A stretch of DNA of 64,000 nt from an uncultured Candidatus Thioglobus sp. (GCA_910595805.1 CAJVCK010000002.1:36623-100622), one strand, 5' to 3'; shown: positions 1-11,579, counted from the first letter of the stretch. The notes: generated by a model from the letters alone, not told the origin. Numbers and translations: made by a program.

Positions 1-1123
1 GTAAATCAATATCATCTGCCTTACCATTGCCATCCATAATACGTTTTAACACGCGATATAGCCAACCTGTACCTTCTCGACACGGTGTACATTGGCCACA
101 GGATTCGTCATAATAAAAATGTGCTAAACGCGTTAATGCTTCAACCATGCAAGTAGAGTCATCCATGATAATAACTGAGCCTGCACCCAACATAGAGCCT
201 GCTTTTTCAATGCCATCATAGTCCATGGTCATCGCCATTGCCGCATCTGCCGTTAACACTGGCGTTGAAGAGCCACCTGGAATCACTGCCTTTAAGGTTC
301 TACCCTCTCGAATACCACCTGCCATCTCTAATAAGTCTTTAAATGGAAGGCCCATTGGCACTTCAAAGTTAGCTGGCTCATTAACATGGCCTGTGACAGA
401 AAACAATTTACACCCACCTGAATTTTCAACACCGATATCAGCAAACCATTGCCCGCCATTTGCCAGAATATCTGGAACAGAAGCAAAACTCTCCGTATTA
501 TTAATAGTGGTTGGCATGCCAAATAAACCAATATTTGCTGGGAATGGTGGTTTAAACCTTGGTTGGCCTTTTTTGCCCTCAAGTGATTCTAAAAGCGCAG
601 TCTCTTCACCACAAATATAGGCGCCCGCACCTAAATGTGAGTATAAATCAAAACTAACAGAACTACCGTCAAGGTTCTCGCCGAGCAAACCTGCAGCGTA
701 AGCTTCCTTAAGTGCATCTTCAAAACGATAAAAAGGCTCCATAAACTCACCACGAATATAGTTATAACCTTTGGTTGCGTTCATCACAAAACCACCAATC
801 GCCATACCTTCAATCACAGAATGAGGGTTGTATCTTAAAATATCTCTGTCTTTACAAGTGCCTGGTTCGCCCTCATCAGAATTACATACCACGTATTTTT
901 GCATATTGGCATTACGCGGCATAAAGCTCCATTTAAGCCCCGTAGGGAAGCCTGCACCACCTCGACCACGTAGGCCAGAAGTTTTTAATTCATCAATAAT
1001 TTGTTCAGGCGTAAGCTCGCCTTTAAGAATTTTACGCCAAACGGAATAACCACCATTCGCCTCGTAAGTCTTTAACGACCACGGATCTTTCTGATCTAAA
1101 TTTTTAAAACAAACTTCATTCAT
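1..1123 (-). CDS. nuoF: NADH-quinone oxidoreductase subunit F (NuoF), 3' end cut by window edge
   Basis: NuoF is the NADH-binding flavoprotein of complex I. It oxidises NADH with FMN and passes electrons to the N3 [4Fe-4S] cluster. About 373 residues can be read from the ATG at 1123, which overlaps the nuoE stop as ATGA. Visible are the glycine-rich NADH/FMN site ([16 protein letters not shown]), the second glycine stretch ([24 protein letters not shown] cut here to [12 protein letters not shown]), and the cluster ligands [12 protein letters not shown] near the C-terminal part. The family is about 425 residues, so some 50 residues lie beyond position 1. The reading frame is open through the edge with no sign of damage. 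The call is secure. Confidence 0.97.
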   Translation of the reverse strand, partial: MNEVCFKNLDQKDPWSLKTYEANGGYSVWRKILKGELTPEQIIDELKTSGLRGRGGAGFPTGLKWSFMPRNANMQKYVVCNSDEGEPGTCKDRDILRYNPHSVIEGMAIGGFVMNATKGYNYIRGEFMEPFYRFEDALKEAYAAGLLGENLDGSSVSFDLYSHLGAGAYICGEETALLESLEGKKGQPRFKPPFPANIGLFGMPTTINNTESFASVPDILANGGQWFADIGVENSGGCKLFSVTGHVNEPANFEVPMGLPFKDLLEMAGGIREGRTLKAVIPGGSSTPVLTADAAMAMTMDYDGIEKAGSMLGAGSVIIMDDSTCMVEALTRLAHFYYDESCGQCTPCREGTGWLYRVLKRIMDGNGKADDIDL

Positions 1124-1593
1124 TTTAGACCATCCACAATTTCGTCAATCTTATCGGCGGTTAAATTTTCATAGTATTGATCGCCAATTTGAAACATTGG
1201 CGCCCCCACACAGGCGCCTAAACATTCCACTTTTTTCACATTAACCAGACCGTCTTTTGTTACTTCACCGGTTTTAACGCCGAGTTTTTTCTCTAAATGC
1301 GCAATTAAGTCATCAGCACCATTCAACATACAAGAAATGTTGTGGCAAAAACGGATGGTATGCTTACCCACCGGCTTATGATTGTAATTCTCATAAAAAG
1401 TTGCCACTTCAGCTGCCGCAATTCCAGGCATATCTAGGTAATCAGCAACTGCTTGAATGGTATCGGACGTAAGACTGTTATCATTTTCTGCTTGAACTAT
1501 TTTCAAAGCTTCCATGACTGCAGAGCTTTGGCGTCCTTCTGGATATTTAGCTACCCAAGCGTCGATTTGTTTTTTTGCTTTAGTTGAAATCAT
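1120..1593 (-). CDS. nuoE: NADH-quinone oxidoreductase subunit E (NuoE)
   Basis: The 157-residue thioredoxin-fold subunit of the complex I NADH dehydrogenase module carries the N1a [2Fe-2S] cluster. Its four ligands are visible as C83-x4-C88 and C124-x3-C128 ([10 protein letters not shown]). Length is normal for the family. Its stop overlaps the nuoF start by four bases, so the two are probably translationally coupled. Upstream, about 150 bases separate it from nuoD, far more than the other nuo junctions, and this space is filled by a palindromic repeat. A short GGAG-type site lies at about 1620-1623. Confidence 0.97.
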   Translation of the reverse strand: MISTKAKKQIDAWVAKYPEGRQSSAVMEALKIVQAENDNSLTSDTIQAVADYLDMPGIAAAEVATFYENYNHKPVGKHTIRFCHNISCMLNGADDLIAHLEKKLGVKTGEVTKDGLVNVKKVECLGACVGAPMFQIGDQYYENLTADKIDEIVDGLK

Positions 1594-1633
1594 GATTAAT
1601 TAAACCTAAACTTCCTAAAAGGAGAAACGAGTA

Positions 1634-1733
1634 TTTTTACTTTCTGCAAGGCAAGCGCAAGAATGAGTAAAGGAGTGTAGTAAACACTACATGACTGAGT
1701 GAATGATAAGCTTAACCCCGAAGAAGGTAAAAA
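1634..1733. repeat. Palindromic intergenic repeat, copy 1 (nuoD-nuoE gap)
   Basis: An imperfect inverted repeat about 100 bases long. Outer arms are 1634-1647 and 1720-1733, agreeing at 12 of 14 positions and ending in TTTTTAC / GTAAAAA. A central hairpin has arms TGTAGT (1676-1681) and ACTACA (1686-1691) around AAAC, followed by TGACTGAG. A related element with the same central layout (GTAG-loop-CTAC then ACTGAG) lies at 9752-9850. Size and nested arms resemble a MITE- or REP-like non-coding repeat; no target duplication is evident. It sits inside the nuo operon and would be transcribed. Confidence 0.7.
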
Positions 1734-1744
1734 GATGAATTTTC

Positions 1745-2998
1745 TCATCGGTCAATCTCTCCAAATACAATATCCTGCGTTCCGATAATGGTTACTACAT
1801 CAGACAACATATGCCCTTTTGCCATTTCATCCATAGCGGCTAAATGCGCAAAACCAGGCGCCCTAATCTTAACTCGATATGGTTTATTTGCACCATCTGA
1901 AATTAAATACACACCAAATTCGCCTTTCGGATGCTCTACTGCAGAATACACTTCACCTGCTGGCAAACAATAACCTTCTGTAAAGAGCTTGAAATGATGA
2001 ATGAGTGATTCCATATCGTCTTTCATCTCAATACGACTCGGTGGTGCAACTTTATGATCATCACTCATAACCGGGCCTGGATTTTGACGCAACCAATCCA
2101 CACATTGTTCAATAATATGATTAGACTGACGCATTTCTTCCATGCGTACCAAGTAACGATCATAACTATCGCCCGTCACACCCACTGGAATATCAAACTC
2201 TAACTGATCGTAAACTGAATAAGGTTGGTTTTTTCTAAGATCCCAAGCCACGCCAGAACCTCGAAGCATTGGACCAGTAAAACCCAACTGCTTGGCACGG
2301 TTAGCTGAAACAATACCGATATTAACCAAACGCTGTTTCCAAATACGGTTGTCTGTCAATAAGTCATCATACTGTTTAATACTCTTAGGGAATTCTTTAG
2401 CAAAGTCAGCAATAAAGTCTAACAATGAGCCTTGACGATTCTCATTCATGGCGTCTAGTTCTTTCGCAGTGCGGAAATCTGTCTCTAAATACTGAGGCAT
2501 TTTCTCAGGAAGGTCACGGTAAACGCCACCTGGGCGATAATAGGTCGCATGCATTCTTGAACCGGATACCGCTTCATAACAATCAATCAGCTTTTCACGC
2601 TCACGGAAAGCGTAAAGAAAAATACTCATTGCGCCAACATCAAGTCCATGTGTACCTAACCACATCAAATGATTTAGAATACGAGTGATCTCATCAAACA
2701 TCACACGAATATACTTAGCTCTCTCAGGTACTTCAAGCTCAAGCATGGTTTCAATTGCCATAACATACGCATGCTCGTTACACATCATTGAAACATAATC
2801 TAAGCGATCCATGTAACCGATAGATTGGTTGTAAGGCTTAGATTCTGCTAGTTTTTCTGTACCACGATGAAGTAAACCAATATGAGGATCTGCGCGCTCA
2901 ATCACCTCGCCGTTAATTTCTAAAATCAATCGTAAAACACCATGCGCTGCAGGATGTTGTGGACCAAAGTTAAGGGTGTAATTACGAATTTCAGCCAT
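1745..2998 (-). CDS. nuoD: NADH-quinone oxidoreductase subunit D (NuoD)
   Basis: The 417-residue 49-kDa-type subunit of complex I forms the quinone-reduction chamber with NuoB. The N-terminal motif [14 protein letters not shown] and the later [15 protein letters not shown] stretch are diagnostic, and the C-terminal end [12 protein letters not shown] is the conserved terminus. Length is that of stand-alone NuoD, so it is not fused to NuoC as in E. coli. One base separates its start region from the nuoC stop. The peripheral arm subunits B-C-D-E-F follow one another here; G and the membrane subunits lie outside the window. Confidence 0.98.
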   Translation of the reverse strand: MAEIRNYTLNFGPQHPAAHGVLRLILEINGEVIERADPHIGLLHRGTEKLAESKPYNQSIGYMDRLDYVSMMCNEHAYVMAIETMLELEVPERAKYIRVMFDEITRILNHLMWLGTHGLDVGAMSIFLYAFREREKLIDCYEAVSGSRMHATYYRPGGVYRDLPEKMPQYLETDFRTAKELDAMNENRQGSLLDFIADFAKEFPKSIKQYDDLLTDNRIWKQRLVNIGIVSANRAKQLGFTGPMLRGSGVAWDLRKNQPYSVYDQLEFDIPVGVTGDSYDRYLVRMEEMRQSNHIIEQCVDWLRQNPGPVMSDDHKVAPPSRIEMKDDMESLIHHFKLFTEGYCLPAGEVYSAVEHPKGEFGVYLISDGANKPYRVKIRAPGFAHLAAMDEMAKGHMLSDVVTIIGTQDIVFGEIDR

Positions 2999-2999
2999 C

Positions 3000-3614
3000 T
3001 TATTTCCTGATTACTCTTGGTACGTTTACGTTAGGCTCAATACTCACTGGCTCGTAAACCACACGACCTAAGTCTTCGTCATAACGCATTTCAACTTCAC
3101 CAATCATTGGAAAATCTTTACGTAGTGGGTGACCAACAAAACCATAGTCTGTCAAAATTCGACGTAAATCAGTATGGTTTTCAAACAAAATACCCATTAA
3201 ATCAAAAGCCTCACGCTCATACCAATCAGCTGATGCCCAAACACTCGTCACCGATTTAATAATTGGCTCTGCTTCATCAACAAACGACTTAACTCTTAAT
3301 CGGTAATTTTTACTCACTGAAAGTAAGTGATAAGCCACAGCAAAACGTTGTTCATGCCTATCTTCGCTACCTTGTGCTTCACGTGCTCGGCCAAAACCTG
3401 AAGAGCTAGCATCAGCATCCCAATCAGATTGACCATAAGTCAAATAATCAACGCCACACAGGTCAATTAGTGTGTCGAAGAAGAAAAAATCTCTAAGCTT
3501 AAGACAAGCTGTAATAATGTCGTCAGAATCAACCGTTAAAGTAAGCTCACCAAAAGCTTCAACTAGGTTGTCTTCACCGAATTCTTCGATTAATTGTTCT
3601 TTTAAATCTTCCAT
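3000..3614 (-). CDS. nuoC: NADH-quinone oxidoreductase subunit C (NuoC)
   Basis: The 204-residue 30-kDa-type subunit of the complex I peripheral arm carries no cofactor. The family signature is visible as [12 protein letters not shown], followed by [19 protein letters not shown]. Between the N-terminal domain and the core there is a charged insert of roughly 25 residues (about 65-90), containing [13 protein letters not shown]. The start ATG shares one base with the nuoB stop (TAATG), so translation is probably coupled. Function is secure from sequence and context. Confidence 0.96.
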   Translation of the reverse strand: MEDLKEQLIEEFGEDNLVEAFGELTLTVDSDDIITACLKLRDFFFFDTLIDLCGVDYLTYGQSDWDADASSSGFGRAREAQGSEDRHEQRFAVAYHLLSVSKNYRLRVKSFVDEAEPIIKSVTSVWASADWYEREAFDLMGILFENHTDLRRILTDYGFVGHPLRKDFPMIGEVEMRYDEDLGRVVYEPVSIEPNVNVPRVIRK

Positions 3615-4093
3615 TAAGTTCTCGCAATCGTATTAGTACGGCGAATTTTTTCTTGGAGCTGTAAGATACCGTAAAGTAGTGCTTCTGCTGTTGGTGGGCA
3701 ACCTGGTACATACACATCAACCGGTACAATGCGATCACAACCACGCACAACTGCGTAAGAGTAATGGTAATAGCCACCACCGTTTGCACAAGAACCCATT
3801 GAAATCACCCATCTTGGCTCAGGCATTTGATCGTAAACTTTTCTAAGGGCTGGCGCCATTTTATTGGTTAGTGTACCTGCCACAATCATTAAATCTGATT
3901 GACGAGGGGTTGGTCTAAATACAATACCGAAACGATCAAGATCGTAACGTGAAGAGCCTGCTTCCATCATTTCTACTGCACAACAAGCCAAGCCAAAGGT
4001 CATTGGCCACAAAGAACCTGTTCTTGCCCAGTTAATAACTTTGTCCAACGACGTGGTAACAAAGCCTTCTTTCATTAAGCCTTCAATTGCCAT
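3614..4093 (-). CDS. nuoB: NADH-quinone oxidoreductase subunit B (NuoB)
   Basis: The 159-residue PSST-type subunit holds the terminal N2 [4Fe-4S] cluster that reduces quinone. All four ligands are present: the adjacent pair C37-C38 ([10 protein letters not shown]), C102 (MGSCANGGG) and C132 ([11 protein letters not shown]). Length and the whole core are normal. It lies 12 bases downstream of nuoA and overlaps nuoC by one base. Confidence 0.98.
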   Translation of the reverse strand: MAIEGLMKEGFVTTSLDKVINWARTGSLWPMTFGLACCAVEMMEAGSSRYDLDRFGIVFRPTPRQSDLMIVAGTLTNKMAPALRKVYDQMPEPRWVISMGSCANGGGYYHYSYAVVRGCDRIVPVDVYVPGCPPTAEALLYGILQLQEKIRRTNTIART

Positions 4094-4105
4094 ACTAAAT
4101 AATCC

Positions 4106-4462
4106 TTATTCCCACTCTAGTGCGCCTTTCTTCCATTCGAAGACAAAACCCACTACCAATAAAAATAAAAAGATGCTCATACTAATAAAGCCAAACCAGC
4201 CAAGGTCGGATTGAACGACTGCCCAAGGAAAGACGAAAGCAACTTCTAGGTCAAACAAAATAAATAAAATAGCAACTAAATAATAACGTACATTGAAATA
4301 CATACGAGAGTCATCAAAAGCAGGGAATCCACACTCAAACTGGGAATTCTTCTCTTCGTCTGGTTTGCTTGGTCCTAATAAATAGCCAATTAACATCGGG
4401 CCAACGCCAAATGCAATGCCTAAAAATATAAAAACCATGATAGGTAGATAGTTTTCTAGCAC
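4106..4462 (-). CDS. nuoA: NADH-quinone oxidoreductase subunit A (NuoA)
   Basis: The 118-residue membrane subunit of complex I has three hydrophobic helices (about residues 8-30, 60-82 and 88-110). The conserved loop between the first two contains [12 protein letters not shown]. The start is GTG (4462) with AGGA a few bases upstream; the next in-frame ATG would remove eight conserved residues, so I prefer GTG. It is the first gene of the nuo cluster and follows a recognisable promoter at 4495-4522. Confidence 0.96.
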   Translation of the reverse strand: MLENYLPIMVFIFLGIAFGVGPMLIGYLLGPSKPDEEKNSQFECGFPAFDDSRMYFNVRYYLVAILFILFDLEVAFVFPWAVVQSDLGWFGFISMSIFLFLLVVGFVFEWKKGALEWE

Positions 4463-4494
4463 CTAATCCTCTCTCTCCTTGATACAAGTCAAAT

Positions 4495-4522
4495 ATTATA
4501 TCTAATGTTGAACAAGTAACAA
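4495..4522 (-). promoter_or_regulatory. Sigma70-type promoter of the nuo operon
   Basis: On the minus strand TTGTTA (4522-4517) and a perfect TATAAT (4500-4495) are 16 bases apart. The predicted start lies around 4488, about 25 bases before the nuoA GTG. The tldD-nuoA gap is only 78 bases and this is its clearest signal. Confidence 0.6.
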
Positions 4523-4540
4523 AATATATTTCAGTATAAA

Positions 4541-5965
4541 TTATGCGTCTACTTCAGTACCACCTACTGTTAATTGGTCAATTTTCAAACTGGGTTGCCC
4601 AACACCAACTGGTACAGACTGGCCATCCTTCCCACATATACCAATACCACCATCTAGCTTAAGGTCGTTTGCCACCATGGATATCTTCTTTAACACTTCA
4701 TCACCTGACCCTATTAGAGTTGCCCCTTTAACTGGCAAGGTGATTTTTCCATTTTTAACTAAATAGGCTTCATTTGCTGAAAACACAAACTTGCCTGAGG
4801 TAATATCAACTTGTCCACCATCAAAATTCACCGCATACAGTCCATCATCCACTGAAGCAATCATATCCTCGACAGAGTCTTTACCGTTTAACATATAAGT
4901 GTTAGTCATTCTCGGCATAGGGATATGCGCATAAGATTCTCTTCTAGCATTACCAGTGGATTTTTCACCCATTAGACCGGCATTTAATTTATCAAATAAA
5001 TAACCCTTTAAAATTCCATTTTCAATTAACGTGGTATTTTGTGTTGGCGTACCTTCGTCATCAATGGTTAAAGAACCGCGTCGATTAGCTAGGGTGCCAT
5101 TATCAACAATGGTGCATTTTTCACTAGCCACCTGTTCGCCAATTTTCCCAGTAAAAACAGAAGTGCCTTTGCGATTAAAGTCGCCTTCCAAACCATGGCC
5201 AATAGCCTCATGCAATAACACACCCGGCCAACCCGGGCCCAATATCACCGGCATATTGCCTGCAGGTGCACCCTTAGCCTCTAAAGCAACCAAAGCCTGT
5301 CGAATCGCTTCTTTTGTGTAAATCTCTGTCAAGTTATGGTCGATAAAATAACGATAATCATAACGACCGCCACCGCCACTTGAGGCTGACTCAATCCTGC
5401 CATCATGCTCAACAATTACACTGACACTCACACGCACCATCGGGCGATAATCCTTTTGATGAACGCCATCAGTTGATACGATTAAGATTTCTGTGTAGGC
5501 ACCTGATAAAGACGCACTAACCTGTTTAACCTTGGGTTCTTTTCTGGCAATTGAATCAATCTGCTTGAGTAGATCGACTTTCTCTTCTGAAGTTAAACTA
5601 CCTAATGGGCTCAACCCACTGTATTTAGACACTTGCGGCACTGATTGAAAAGTTTGAATGGGTTGTGAGGTCTGATTTTTAGAAATGCCTTTAGCAAAAT
5701 TTACAGCCTCATTGATAGCGTTAATATTCAAATCGTCCGAATAAGCAAACCCTGTTTGTTCGCCTTTAACAGCCCGTGCACCCACGCCGTGACCAATATG
5801 ATAAGTGCCAGACTTGACAATACCTTCTTCTAAAAACCAAGATTCGGCGACTGAATGCTGGAAATACAAATCTGCATAATCCACTCCTTTAACTGCCAAA
5901 GAGGACAATAATGAAGTAATTTTTTCTTGATTTAGATGATGCTCATCTAATAATTGTTCAATCAT
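4541..5965 (-). CDS. tldD: Metalloprotease TldD
   Basis: A 474-residue TldD-type zinc metalloprotease. With its partner TldE/PmbA it degrades small unfolded peptides and takes part in maturing peptide antibiotics and controlling CcdA in other bacteria. The zinc-binding HExxxH motif is visible as HEAIGH (H252-H257), followed by GLEGDFNRKG. Length fits the family (E. coli about 481). No tldE lies in the window. It overlaps the upstream yhdP-like gene by four bases (ATGA); yhdP and tldD are also neighbours in E. coli, which supports both calls. Confidence 0.96.
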   Translation of the reverse strand: MIEQLLDEHHLNQEKITSLLSSLAVKGVDYADLYFQHSVAESWFLEEGIVKSGTYHIGHGVGARAVKGEQTGFAYSDDLNINAINEAVNFAKGISKNQTSQPIQTFQSVPQVSKYSGLSPLGSLTSEEKVDLLKQIDSIARKEPKVKQVSASLSGAYTEILIVSTDGVHQKDYRPMVRVSVSVIVEHDGRIESASSGGGGRYDYRYFIDHNLTEIYTKEAIRQALVALEAKGAPAGNMPVILGPGWPGVLLHEAIGHGLEGDFNRKGTSVFTGKIGEQVASEKCTIVDNGTLANRRGSLTIDDEGTPTQNTTLIENGILKGYLFDKLNAGLMGEKSTGNARRESYAHIPMPRMTNTYMLNGKDSVEDMIASVDDGLYAVNFDGGQVDITSGKFVFSANEAYLVKNGKITLPVKGATLIGSGDEVLKKISMVANDLKLDGGIGICGKDGQSVPVGVGQPSLKIDQLTVGGTEVDA

Positions 5966-8457
5966 AATGGTTCAATTATAGGGTTAGCCCAGGGTCCTGT
6001 AATTTTATATTTAAACTCAATGATTTCATCCATTATTTGATTCAATATTTTGCCTTTAAATAGAGTGTAATCAGCTGCCCAAACGCCTAAACCCGCTAGA
6101 CCACCTCCAGCTAAATATGTAGCAATTGGTATTGCATCACTAATTGCCGGCCATACTTGTGCTTCTAACTCGTAAGATTGCTTGATAAAATCACTCTGTC
6201 CAGTTAATTGTATTTTGCTTGAAGTTGAATTAAGCTCGAAATGATCAATAACGGCTAATGACTTGCCAATGGTCAAATTAGCTTTAATATCATCATACGT
6301 AAAGCCTTTGTCTGTTAAATCACCAACATCCATTCTTAAGCGTTTAGCAATCGATCTAATATTTAACAATGACAATATTCGACCAAGATTTGGATCTTTA
6401 TTACTAAAAACACCTTTTTGAACATGCATTTCTATTAAGCCAGACATTTGATTAAAGCTCATATTCCAAGGGGCGCACTCACAAAATAAACGCATATCGA
6501 AATCAAACTGACCACCCTTGGCTTTTTCATCAATTTTAAGTCTATCTAAAAAATCTGATAACTTCTCTCCTTTCGCTGTTGCCTTCAAACTGGTTTTATC
6601 ACCAGGATACCAAGCACCATTAAACACTAGTGTTTCTTTGTTTACGCCAACCCCTTCAATCTGTAAGTTATGAATATTTAAAACACCATCTTTAGACATT
6701 AGACGCATCTGTACATTTGGAAATTGATGACTACTATGCGATATATTTTGAGACCTTATATATAAGTCTTCTGGGAAGTCGTATGGTGTAATATCCCAAT
6801 CACTTTCCGACGCTTGTGATGAAAATATTTCTAATCTTAAAACATTAACAACAAATAACGCCTCTTCTTGTGTAATTTCTAATTCACCTTCAGCGCCCTC
6901 AGAAATAAAATTAACTCGCCAAGGGTGATCTATTTTTTTTACAATATATAATTCTAGATCACTCTCTTTACGAGTAATCTCCACACGAAACACTTCACTA
7001 GCGTCATGGGGGCGGTCATCTGGATTAATGCGAATATTGACAGGAATATTTTTTATCTCGCCAACACCACGAGAGCTGATTTCATTGTTATGAAAACTTA
7101 ACGTAGTATTAAAGTTTTTAACTGTAACATTTCTTAAGGTTGTTAATTGATTGTCTTTCAGTTTTAAATCAATATCCAAAATTGACTTTCTCTCATCTAA
7201 GGGCACTACTAACTTTAAATCTCCAGTCATCCCGCCTGTCAAAGTAAACTGATCTAGGGTCTCATTAATATTAGAATCAAGAGGGGATCTGCGTAAAAAT
7301 TGAATAAAGTGCTCACTCTTAGTGTCTAAATTTCCTATTATTTCTACATCTTTTCCATCTAAATCCATATCCAAGATTTGCACTGTCATATCTTCTAGTT
7401 GCATGTCGTTAAGTTGTGCACTATTAACCATAACAACAATTTTCTTTCCATCAGTATGAATTGACGCATCTAAATTCTTCAGGTTTTCCCAATCAGAATT
7501 AAATAATAGCTCGGTCTCTTTTAACTGTGCATTAAACTGCATTTCAGTTGGTACATACTTTGATAAATTTTTCTTAAATTGAAGCCTAATATCCTCTAAA
7601 TCACCTGAAATAAAGCCACGCTGAATCCAGGCATGCGTTTCATTACCTAACAATTTCGTAGGAAGATATTGAGCAATTTTATTGGCTTTTATCTGATTCA
7701 TCTGGCTTGAAAATTCAAAGACATCATCTCCCTGTTCAGTAAAAAACTTCAGATTAGATTTAATAGAGAGATCATGGTAATCAATGGATAGTGGGATGTT
7801 GATCAACTGATCAGATGATACTTGCGCTAAAGAAAGTGTCGCGCTTATATCAACTTTACTGTTGGTGATATCAGAAAATCCTAAATCTAAATTTTGACCC
7901 AATACCGTCAACGTCAAATCAGATTCATCCCTTATAAACACCATTGGTGCAATTTCAAATGTTTGGGCACGTTCGATTAAAGTTTTTTGAATAGTCAGTG
8001 ACTTAAAAAAATTAAGTACTCGTAGATTCTGTTTTGAGACTAATTGTTTGATATCATGAATGCCAAATTTATTTTCCTCTGTGTTGGTATCAGGATAGAT
8101 CGTCAATGTATTTAAATAAACATCACTTGGATTATAAACATCATCAAATAAACTAAATAATTCGATTTTCCATCGCAATGAATCAATAGAAGCGATGTCT
8201 CGCTGCTCAAGTGACGTTACATTAATATCATGCACCTTTAAAACTAAACCTTTTTGTTCAAAGTCAAAAGTAACTTTTTCTAGATTAACATGTAGACCAC
8301 TAGCTGCAGACAATTGGTCTTCAATTGGCGTCTTAAGCAATGCTGGAAAAGTAACAAAAAAAGCAGTAATGAGGACAATTAAGAGCCCAACAATAACACT
8401 AATCCAAGTGCTAAATTTGAGTACCTTGATGCCGTGGGACAATGTCTTTTCTATCAT
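5962..8457 (-). CDS. YhdP-like AsmA-family envelope protein, short form
   Basis: An 831-residue protein with one N-terminal membrane helix (about 18-40) and a long, beta-rich periplasmic region. The C-terminal part is typical of YhdP: IRSIAKRLRMDVGDLTDKGF, then SYELEAQVWP and GGGLAGLGVWAADYTLFKG, ending in ITGPWANPIIEPL. YhdP-class AsmA proteins form hydrophobic grooves that move phospholipid to the outer membrane. E. coli YhdP is about 1266 residues, so this form is roughly one third shorter, with no frameshift seen. Linkage to tldD supports the assignment. The lipid-transport role is inferred from the family only. Confidence 0.85.
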   Translation of the reverse strand: MIEKTLSHGIKVLKFSTWISVIVGLLIVLITAFFVTFPALLKTPIEDQLSAASGLHVNLEKVTFDFEQKGLVLKVHDINVTSLEQRDIASIDSLRWKIELFSLFDDVYNPSDVYLNTLTIYPDTNTEENKFGIHDIKQLVSKQNLRVLNFFKSLTIQKTLIERAQTFEIAPMVFIRDESDLTLTVLGQNLDLGFSDITNSKVDISATLSLAQVSSDQLINIPLSIDYHDLSIKSNLKFFTEQGDDVFEFSSQMNQIKANKIAQYLPTKLLGNETHAWIQRGFISGDLEDIRLQFKKNLSKYVPTEMQFNAQLKETELLFNSDWENLKNLDASIHTDGKKIVVMVNSAQLNDMQLEDMTVQILDMDLDGKDVEIIGNLDTKSEHFIQFLRRSPLDSNINETLDQFTLTGGMTGDLKLVVPLDERKSILDIDLKLKDNQLTTLRNVTVKNFNTTLSFHNNEISSRGVGEIKNIPVNIRINPDDRPHDASEVFRVEITRKESDLELYIVKKIDHPWRVNFISEGAEGELEITQEEALFVVNVLRLEIFSSQASESDWDITPYDFPEDLYIRSQNISHSSHQFPNVQMRLMSKDGVLNIHNLQIEGVGVNKETLVFNGAWYPGDKTSLKATAKGEKLSDFLDRLKIDEKAKGGQFDFDMRLFCECAPWNMSFNQMSGLIEMHVQKGVFSNKDPNLGRILSLLNIRSIAKRLRMDVGDLTDKGFTYDDIKANLTIGKSLAVIDHFELNSTSSKIQLTGQSDFIKQSYELEAQVWPAISDAIPIATYLAGGGLAGLGVWAADYTLFKGKILNQIMDEIIEFKYKITGPWANPIIEPL

Positions 8458-8517
8458 TCTAATGCAATGTTACATTACGCGCTAACTAACAAGCAATAAA
8501 TTCAACACAGTGTGTCT

Positions 8518-9006
8518 TTATCTCTGAATTTCAAATAAACCCCTATCCGTGTCTTTACGAACATTGTCCCAATCAAATACTTGCCCATTCATCGCAACAT
8601 AAACGCCATTTTTTTTGTTTTGTACTGCGCTTAATGCTATGCCTAAATTAAACAATGCATCAGAATTATCAACTGAATACGGAATCATTGAACCGAACAA
8701 AACAATGGTTTTGTCTTTGATTTTTTCACCAAGTAGTTTGGCGGTATCAACCATAGTATCAGTACCATGAGTAATGAGAACATATCGCTCATCACACAAC
8801 TGACATTTATCTAAAATCAGCGCCCGATCAGCATCAGTCGTCTCTAACGAATCTTTTAAGAATAACACCTCTGACAACGTCTCAACCATAGAGCGACCAC
8901 GATTAAGCATTTCGACAATATGCGTGTCGCCAAACTCTAACTTTCCTGTTAGCTCGTTATAGACCTTGTCAATGGTTCCGCCGGTAATAATAAGTTTGAT
9001 TTTCAT
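8518..9006 (-). CDS. Short asparaginase-domain protein (N-terminal domain only)
   Basis: A 162-residue protein matching only the N-terminal domain of asparaginases, which normally have about 330 residues. The nucleophile motif TGGTID (T11) and the second triad motif HGTDTM (T82-D83) are present; the C-terminal domain that completes the usual dimer site is absent. The frame closes cleanly at TAA-side sequence and only 60 bases separate it from yhdP, so no lost second half is hidden nearby. Stand-alone proteins of this size are known in proteobacteria. Whether it hydrolyses asparagine is not clear. Confidence 0.8.
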   Translation of the reverse strand: MKIKLIITGGTIDKVYNELTGKLEFGDTHIVEMLNRGRSMVETLSEVLFLKDSLETTDADRALILDKCQLCDERYVLITHGTDTMVDTAKLLGEKIKDKTIVLFGSMIPYSVDNSDALFNLGIALSAVQNKKNGVYVAMNGQVFDWDNVRKDTDRGLFEIQR

Positions 9007-9052
9007 GATTATATTGTATCAAATAAATTCCAAAATTTTACGAATGACTTGT

Positions 9053-9727
9053 TTAAGCCCTTTTTCCAAAGATATCCGTGCCGATACGCACAAAAGTAGC
9101 GCCATTTTCGATGGCCAATTCAAGATCTGAGCTCATCCCCATCGATAAAGTGTCTAAATTAGGGTGTTTTTTAAGTATTTCAGCCATTTTTTGAAAACTT
9201 TGCTCAGCATTATCAGGATTAGGAATACACATAAACCCTCTTAACGCAATATTTCTGAAATTTTCAAAATGAGTGATAATTTCATCAATTTCACCCTCTA
9301 AAACACCAGATTTAGTTACTTCGTTGTCAATATTGACTTGCAATAGCACATTAAGTTTGTCCATACCCTCTGGCCGTTGATCATTCAGACGTTTGGCAAT
9401 TTTTAGTCGGTCGACACTATGTACCCAGCTAAAATTCTGGGCAATTTGCTTAGTTTTATTAGATTGAATCGGGCCGATAAAATGCCAGATTAACTTTTGC
9501 CCTCCCAGAGGACTGCTGTTTAGCGCTTGATATTTTAGCGAATCAATTTTTTCTAGCGCTTCTTGAAGGTAGTTTTCACCAAAATGACGTTGACCAGCAT
9601 CAATGGCTTGTTGTAGGTCAGAAGCGGGCTTGGTTTTACCAACAGCGATTAATGTGACTTGATTTTTCGCATCAACAGCATTAATACGGTTTTGAATATT
9701 TTTTAAATTTTCAGCAATCATGGGCAT
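9053..9727 (-). CDS. yggS: PLP homeostasis protein YggS/PLPBP family
   Basis: A TIM-barrel protein binding pyridoxal phosphate without catalysing a reaction; the family balances vitamin B6 and amino-acid pools. The PLP lysine lies in AVGKTKPA (about K31), followed by HFGENYLQEA, IGPIQSNKT, VHSVDR and the phosphate-binding end SMGMSSDLELAIENG. I place the start at ATG 9727 (224 residues); ATG 9721 is an alternative. Longer versions would begin inside the palindromic repeat at 9752-9850 and would add residues without family support. No strong ribosome site is seen at any candidate. Confidence 0.94.
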   Translation of the reverse strand: MPMIAENLKNIQNRINAVDAKNQVTLIAVGKTKPASDLQQAIDAGQRHFGENYLQEALEKIDSLKYQALNSSPLGGQKLIWHFIGPIQSNKTKQIAQNFSWVHSVDRLKIAKRLNDQRPEGMDKLNVLLQVNIDNEVTKSGVLEGEIDEIITHFENFRNIALRGFMCIPNPDNAEQSFQKMAEILKKHPNLDTLSMGMSSDLELAIENGATFVRIGTDIFGKRA

Positions 9728-9751
9728 TAGTTCTAGCGAGCATTTTTTCAT

Positions 9752-9850
9752 TATGCAAGGCGGATTTAACAAAATGCGAAGGCGCGTAGCAAATCTACGT
9801 AACTGAGTATTTTGTTAAATCCAACGCAGTCAGAATGGGAAAAGGAGAAG
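9752..9850. repeat. Palindromic intergenic repeat, copy 2 (yggS-pyrK gap)
   Basis: A nested inverted repeat. A perfect 14-bp pair GGATTTAACAAAAT (9762-9775) and its complement (9809-9822) encloses an inner hairpin CGTAG (9785-9789) / CTACG (9795-9799), followed by ACTGAG. Outer flanks show weaker symmetry (TTTTTTCATTATG against CAGAATGGGAAAAG). Its centre resembles the repeat at 1634-1733 although the arms differ. It touches the 5' region of yggS. Confidence 0.7.

Positions 9851-11579
<1,729 letters not shown>

Noticed and set aside
225..620. Open frame antisense to nuoF
   Set aside because: Shadow of the real gene with no start signal or family resemblance; the same holds for the other antisense frames across the window.
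8458..8517. Remnant of the missing asparaginase C-terminal domain
   Set aside because: Only 60 bases are available before yhdP and no related sequence is seen.
9728..9772. N-terminal extension of YggS beginning at 9772 or 9751
   Set aside because: The added residues come from the palindromic repeat, have no family match and no ribosome site; ATG 9727 or 9721 fits the family.
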